Below, one piece after another: positions 58,850 to 64,000 of a stretch of 64,000 bases of DNA. This DNA comes from Klebsormidium nitens (taxonomy: Eukaryota; Streptophyta; Klebsormidiophyceae; Klebsormidiales; Klebsormidiaceae): contig DF237309.1 of assembly GCA_000708835.1 (NCBI GenBank), positions 1 to 64,000 on the forward strand, given 5' to 3'. Position 1 is the stretch's first letter. Every line of letters starts with the position of its first letter. The notes under the pieces are model-generated. The model was not told the origin of the DNA. It did not search any database and saw only the letters and a list, made by a program, of their open reading frames with translations. The position numbers and the translations under genes are program-made.

Positions 58850-59062
58850 TGTATTTGCATTTCTGCAGGTTTTACATCTGACATCTGCATATTTCTATAA
58901 ACGCAGCTTAAATACTGCACGTATGTACTTTCTCATTGGAATAATTGCATTGCTGCACAAATACAGGACACATATTGCATATATGCACTTGAAGCACTGC
59001 ATAAGTGCACAACTGCACTTTTGCATGTTTGCACGTTTGCATATTTGCATATTTGCACATCT
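58850..59062. repeat. TGCA/TTTGCAT low-complexity tract
   Basis: This is a degenerate repeat of TGCA-containing words at 8-16 bp spacing. It becomes almost regular at 59012-59060, where TGCANNTT-like 8-9-mers follow one another (TGCACTTT, TGCATGTT, TGCACGTT, TGCATATT...). A related tract recurs at about 59572-59705. It could be a decayed minisatellite. Confidence 0.65.
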
Positions 59063-59329
59063 GCACACCGGTGAATTTGAGTGCCGAGGTTCATCTGCCG
59101 GACACTGTAGGTGCCAGGTACGGTACCCCTTAGGTACCAGAGGTCAGTTATAGAGCAATATGGACCTCAGGTCGTCATGCGGTACCCTTGCCAATTGTTC
59201 CTTTTCTCACCCGGTAACATCCTCTGGAGCCCCCGATCAGTCTCCGTCCAACCGGGCGTTTCGGGATGTTAGGGGGCAAATCATTGATAATCAGTCCCCA
59301 ATGAGCGGATCTCAGGATGCATTTACAAC

Positions 59330-59510
59330 CGTCGGATGATCCGCCGTTAATGGTGGTCCCGTTGAGCGCGAGCGTGAGCGTGTAGGTGCCAGCCTGCGAA
59401 ATGCTGTAGCTGCCTGCTCGTGATGGCGTTGCCGTACTGGTCCGCGGCTTGCACCGTGAACGTCAGATTCGCACCGGCCAGGCCCCCACTGATGCCCGCA
59501 GTCGGCGGCA
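59330..59510 (-). pseudogene. Decayed filamin/Ig-like repeat fragment
   Basis: On the minus strand, two adjoining frames read as parts of one Ig-like filamin-type repeat. The first (from about 59505) contains GLAGANLTFTVQAADQYGN. After a frame break at about 59410-59425, the second reads SISQAGTYTLTLALNGT. The pattern 'FTVQA-D-YGN ... GTYTLT' is typical of filamin/IPT repeat domains. No start, splice sites or flanking repeats are seen, and the middle strands are missing. It is best read as a relic of a filamin-repeat gene. Confidence 0.55.
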
Positions 59511-59838
59511 AACGACTAATACGCTATTAGTTCGCAAAGGGGAAGTTGCAATACCTTATGAGATAGTACCTACCTACATATGCACATATGCAGACCTATA
59601 ATGCACAAAACGCGAATATGCAGACCTCTACACACAAAAGTGTTATAATGTGCTCGTGCGCTGCACAATATTAGAAAATGCAGAAATGCATATTCTGTAT
59701 CCATTTGCGCTGCCATCGTCCACTGCAGATAAGCGTCATTTGAATTTTGATTTTATCGCTCACTGCCCGGGGTACTGCACAGTGTCGCACACTGTCAGCC
59801 TCTCGGCAGCGGTATAAACCAGCTATTTCAACCTCGTA

Positions 59839-60267
59839 ATGCAACGTGGCAGCTTCAGAATTGTCCTGTTCGGAGAAATCGAGGTCAAAGTTGAACAAAC
59901 GTTACATGATTACGGCATTTTGCGGCGGCGGCCTCGCGTCCGCGAACGATTTGTAGCACCAACTCGCCGCAGCCGTGCGGCGCAGTCTGAGCTTGCTGTA
60001 CATTATGGTCTGGAACTTTTGGGGTATTCTCCGTACGTTATCGTATTGAATGCCGGGCAATTAGAAAAGGCAACAGACTGGGCGTGCTTATCTTCCGCAG
60101 AGCCACGTCGTACAGCGTCGCACGAAACGCGGTTTCATGGAATGCAAAAGCTTGCTATTTTACTTCGTAAAAAAGAGGCAAGCCAATATGCGCTTCAATG
60201 CAGTCATGCATCGCCCAGACATTGCCTAAGCATATATGTGCGCGCGTGTCGATCATGCATCATTTGA
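59839..60267 (+). CDS. Anonymous ORF, doubtful
   Basis: An uninterrupted ATG-initiated frame of 142 codons in the intergenic region. The N-terminal half (RIVLFGEIEVKVEQTLHDYG) looks moderately protein-like and the Arg-rich middle does not resemble anything I know. It could be a single-exon gene, part of a spliced gene or chance. There is no supporting start context, domain or neighbour. I did not recognise a family. Confidence 0.2.
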   Translation: MQRGSFRIVLFGEIEVKVEQTLHDYGILRRRPRVRERFVAPTRRSRAAQSELAVHYGLELLGYSPYVIVLNAGQLEKATDWACLSSAEPRRTASHETRFHGMQKLAILLRKKEASQYALQCSHASPRHCLSIYVRACRSCII

Positions 60268-61165
60268 CTGAGATACTTTACAAAAGAGGCTTCATTGCTT
60301 GATGTTGCACTGGCTAGAGTGGTTGAAGGGATTGCAAGTTAAGTCTGATAGGAAGCTGCAGAAGCTAACGTTGTGCACAATCTGTGTATAATCACAAACC
60401 TAGCGACTGCATGCCAGCGTGGCCGACGCGAGCTCGTCAGACTCGGCTCTGTTTCGGTTGCTTTTCGCCGGATCTAGCGGGTGGTGGCAGTCGAGATCGA
60501 CGGCCCTGGTTTGCATGACGCTTATCGTCACGCTGCCCTGCATGCTTCGAGTAGGGCAAACCCGATTGCTGATGCTTGATTCGATGAACATCGCATGTCA
60601 CTGAAAGTGTAAGCGGTTTGCATCGTCTTGCAACGATCGCTTGACGGGAGGGCTACACCACTGACCAGACGCCACATCTGAAACGACCAAGGAATTTTCA
60701 CTTGAATGGACTCGCATCTGAAAGGTGTCGACGCCATGACAGAAATGCTGTTAGTTTGACAGAAGAACTTGCAACAGATCTGGCTTGCCAGTAGGGACCT
60801 TCTCAAAGCGTCGACGTGCCAACCCCTCAAAACATTGGTCATGGGCTCCCTGCAGCGTCCTCGGATGTTGGGCACAAGCGATCCAGAGAGTAGTTTCTGT
60901 TTTCTCATAACGACTTGCTAGACCACAACGCTCGCAATCATTATTATTGAATACTGCTTCAAATCAAAGCACTCTGATTGAGCTAGTGTTTCAGCTTCCT
61001 TTTCAGTCAAATATAGACCTCAAAGCTGGTCATTGTTTCTGTGTGGTCCTGTGGAGAGGTTGAGCAAGGAAGCTACAGGAGCTGACGTTTGTACATAGGC
61101 CGCTGTGATCTTTCGAACAAACTTCTCATCTGCAAAGTGTCACAGAACAGAACGGACGAGAGAGG

Positions 61166-63697
61166 ATGACGCAACGGGGCGAGTCTGGCGTCAGCAGGGA
61201 GCAGCTCAAGGAAGTGGACGACGTGGCGCAGGTCCTCTCAGAAGTCTTTGACGTCACCCCGGAGTATGTGCGTGGCGCGTTCACGTGCGTGTGGCAGGTG
61301 GGCACTTTCGTGGTGTTCTGAAAAACGGTGCAAGCACCCACTGTGAATATGCCAGGCAATCCGAAGGCAGCTGCTGACGTCAGGGGTAGGCTGCTGCCTG
61401 AGAAGCAAAACTTGGGCTGCTGACGTGTTGTTGCGGATGAAAAGCAGATTTTACGCTACGTTTCTCCTCCGGGTCAAACTTGCAATCTGGGATCCGCTCC
61501 TTGAAAACAATCTGCTTGAGAAAAAGTCTTGTCTGGTATCTTGCATCACGTCCATGTCTTAAAGCTCGATATATGATCCAACTTTCTGATCCAAAGTGGA
61601 CCGAAAAATGGAGTCGGAACGTTGCAGCCATTTTCTCAAGCTAGACTAGAGTCCAAACACTGTCTGCTTTCGACATCGCAGAACTATGGATTCCAGCAGG
61701 AGGCGTGGGCTGCCATCAAGGAGGATGACTGGGCTGACATCACAACGTACATTGTAGATGACCTCAGAGCAGCGAACCCAAATGATGACGTGAGCATATC
61801 GGCAGTCCCCGGGGCTGCGGTTGACCACCCACAAGAAGATTCATATTGTGAGTTGTCTGCGCCGTTGTCGAAGTAGCTTGTATTCAGTTTTCCTTTCATT
61901 CTGAATAAAGTGGATGCAAAGTAGCTCGCGTTTCAAACGTTTTGATGAAGCCAGAGACATAACAAGGAGTCTTCAATCAAGCGCACTGAGTCGAAACACG
62001 AAGGATGCCTTCTGGATCGCTACAGGGCGTGATTTTGATACGATTTTACCAGATAAGCATTTTCAGGTTTGCATATTCGTAGTTGTGCTTCCGAAATAGG
62101 ATCTACAGAAAAGCGCGAGGCAAAGTACGAATCGGCGACAAACATGCGGGATTCTTTACTGACAATTTCACGCGACTGTTCTCCCTCTTAACTGAGTCTC
62201 TTGATGACTCGAAGGTCCTCATGGGCGCAGAATGATGTGCCGCTTCATCCAAAAAGCACTCGAGTAACTCGCGGGAAACGTTTCGAGTGCTGAATCAGAT
62301 TTATGACCCACCAACGGTCACCTTAATATGCTTCGCGCAAAGGTACTTTTAGCTAGACACTTATCTGACCGTAGTTGTTGTCACCTTGCAGGGTTCCTTC
62401 CAAGATCAGAGCAGGGCGACGGAGGAAGTGCCGCTTCAGATCCCCGAGCAAAGACCAGCAATATACCTAGTCAACTCTCCGACGGAGAAGCGCACTCAGA
62501 AGACTACGCCCAATGCTTAAGCGGCATTCCCGCGGTGTCGAAAGCGAGGGATCCCCCTCCCGGTGGGGGAACTGAGGATCTGACAACTGGTGGACGCGGC
62601 TCGAGAAATGTGGCACAAATCTGCGCCCAGAAGCAAGCGATGGGCGAACAAGAAAATCCATTCGAGCAGTCGCTTTCCCCTCTTGAGCGCAGCAAAGCCA
62701 CACTTCGTTTCAGAACTCCCCGCCGTAGGAGCCCAGACCGTGCACTGGAAGCGAGGACAACTCCGGAATGCAACTTCCGACTTTCGGAATCAGCCGTCCC
62801 CACTTTGCCCAGGCCTTGATGAGAACGGTAAAAATCCAGTTGCACAAAGTGGGCCGCAGCATCGGGAGGGGCTAACTTTAGCGGCCTTGGCGATCCAACC
62901 GGTACGAGGAAACCGTGAAGAGCGGGTGGTTTCTCCCGACATCTCGAGGGGGAGGGAGCGCGTGCCAATCTCGTGCGTCAATGCCTACACGGAGGACAAC
63001 CTGCCCAAAGGCTTCCGCTACATGACAGGCTCCGTTCCGTTCGACGTGAGTAACAGAACAGGTTCGGAGCGGCTTTCATAGGTAACCCTCTAGTTGAACT
63101 GAAAGCTAAGGTCTCAGGGCAGCTATTATTCATGAAAGTCCTCGGTTTTCCCCCTTCAACGACCAGCATTTTGGCAATTCAATCGGAATGTCGGTTACTT
63201 TTTCATCACTTCTGAGCCAAACACGATCCTCTATGTCCCACTCCAAGGCTTGGAAAACTACCAAATCATATCTCGTAGAGATCTCTTTGTATCAACTGAA
63301 TCCTCCAGATATCATTGTGATGCCGGGCGCCAAATTCATTCCCCTCGATTCCGCATACATTTGTCTCGAACTCAGGCCAGCGCATTTCAACTTTCAAGGA
63401 AAGGAATAAAGAGCGCCTGGAGGCCTCATTTTCGTTTCGCTTTGTCTTTTGTGGCCAAAAGTAGCCGGGAATTTTGCCCAGGCCGTATGAAACCCCTGAA
63501 CTTGGCCTCGTTTGCTTTTGCAGAGAGCCCGGAAGTACGCCCCAGGATGCCTCTCCCGCCTGGTCGATCAGGACCAGTGCCGCTGCAAGGGTGACTGCGT
63601 GGGTCGGAAGTTCGAGTGCTGGTGCACAAACATCACCCGGGGATCCTACGCGTACAACCGGGAGGGGCAACTGAGCCAGCAGTTTCTGCGTCAAGAG
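61166..63697 (+). CDS. SUVR-like SET-domain histone H3K9 methyltransferase, 5' part (truncated by window end)
   Basis: Supported exons: 61166-61297, 61682-61847, one beginning after the TTGCAG at about 62388-62393, one ending at 63045, and 63524-63697. The first two encode a helical N-terminal region ending AWAAIKEDDWADITTYIVDDL, which fits the plant WIYLD domain of SUVR1/2/4. After a disordered stretch, VNAYTEDNLPKGFRYMTGSVPF and the exon with CRCKGDCVGRKFECWC...GSYAYNREGQL match the pre-SET entry and Cys cluster of SUVR proteins. SET and post-SET would lie beyond the window. Between about 62.6 and 62.85 kb the frame changes: the first frame stops at 62819 and the second carries on to the 63045 donor, with no clear intron. 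The start ATG at 61166 gives MTQRGESG. Expected role: heterochromatic H3K9 methylation; activity cannot be judged without SET. Confidence 0.75.
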
Positions 63698-64000
63698 GTA
63701 GGCCCTCTACGCTCTGTTGCTCTATTTACCGTTTGTGCCCAAGCATTGCAACATTCTCTTGCCGCCAACAGGACTTGCGATCCGTACCAAGGAATTGTGA
63801 CCTTAAATTTCGTGGTTTTATTACGACTGGTTCTGGCTGCTTCGACTGGTTCTGTTCTATTGTCCGCGACTGTGTTGAACACGTGACAACTTTTGCGAAG
63901 ACAGTTCATGCTGAAGAAGACTCTGCGGATGCATGATGGAGTCTAGGAGGGTGGAAAAAAAGAAACTGAAAAGACCACGCATTGACGGCCATGAAGAAAG
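63698..64000 (+). other. Intron or downstream part of the SUVR-like gene
   Basis: The sequence follows a GTAGGC donor at 63698. It contains no recognisable SET-domain exon before the window ends, so it is most likely intron. Confidence 0.4.

Larger units (their letters stand above)
57823..61165. other. Large intergenic region between LeuRS and the SUVR-like gene
   Basis: About 3.3 kb. It must include the LeuRS 3' UTR and the SUVR-like promoter. Its contents are listed separately: TGCA-rich low-complexity tracts (58850-59062 and 59572-59705), a decayed filamin-type coding fragment (59330-59510, minus) and one anonymous ORF (59839-60267, plus). Nothing else is recognisable at 57.85-58.8 or 60.3-61.1 kb. 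Confidence 0.55.

Overview
The window is one end of a nuclear chromosome from a green-lineage eukaryote. It opens with about 150 bp of (AAAACCCT)n. On the complementary strand this reads TTTTAGGG, the telomere unit of Chlamydomonas and of some Klebsormidium species. The genes have short GT-AG introns, and the proteins are plant-like: ABCF1, an MS1/MMD1-type PHD protein, a SUVR-type SET protein, a BRCT+PHD protein and an organellar LeuRS with a long N-terminal extension. A streptophyte (charophyte) alga such as Klebsormidium fits best. The species is an inference.

Layout, left to right: telomere and about 1 kb of subtelomere; ABCF1 (-); RPL13A/uL13 (+); an SLC19-family carrier with a malectin domain built into its first extracellular loop (-); RPL23A/uL23 (-); a protein with three copies of a WW-like two-exon module and a C-terminal MYND finger (+); a sphingomyelin-synthase-like PAP2_C membrane enzyme (-); a BRCT/BRCT...BRCT/BRCT-PHD protein (+); a 1,752-residue MS1-like PHD protein (-); an organellar leucyl-tRNA synthetase (+); 3.3 kb of intergenic DNA with a decayed filamin-type fragment and TGCA-rich low-complexity tracts; and the 5' part of a SUVR-like histone methyltransferase (+), cut by the window end. 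Neighbours mostly alternate in strand. The divergent pairs share intergenic regions of roughly 0.25 to 2.5 kb. The convergent pairs are separated by spacers of 1.2 to 1.7 kb with a distinctive word usage rich in short palindromes.

I assembled exon models by hand from splice-site consensus, reading-frame phase and recalled family sequences. Seven of the ten models close in frame from start to stop: ABCF1, RPL13A, RPL23A, BRCT-PHD, MS1-like, LeuRS, and the SMS-like gene with a tentative first exon. The MYND gene closes only if a G-run is one base too long. The SLC19-malectin gene is in frame up to a TGA but probably has more coding sequence beyond it. The SUVR gene is partial and has one unresolved frame change.

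Functionally this is a housekeeping and chromatin neighbourhood with no operon logic: translation (ABCF1, uL13, uL23, LeuRS), chromatin and DNA damage (BRCT-PHD, MS1-like, SUVR-like), and membrane or lipid biology (SLC19-malectin, SMS-like). The most unusual item is the SLC19 carrier with an inserted malectin domain. The exon-triplicated WW/MYND protein, the large algal MS1 homologue and a candidate structured RNA near 16.1 kb follow.
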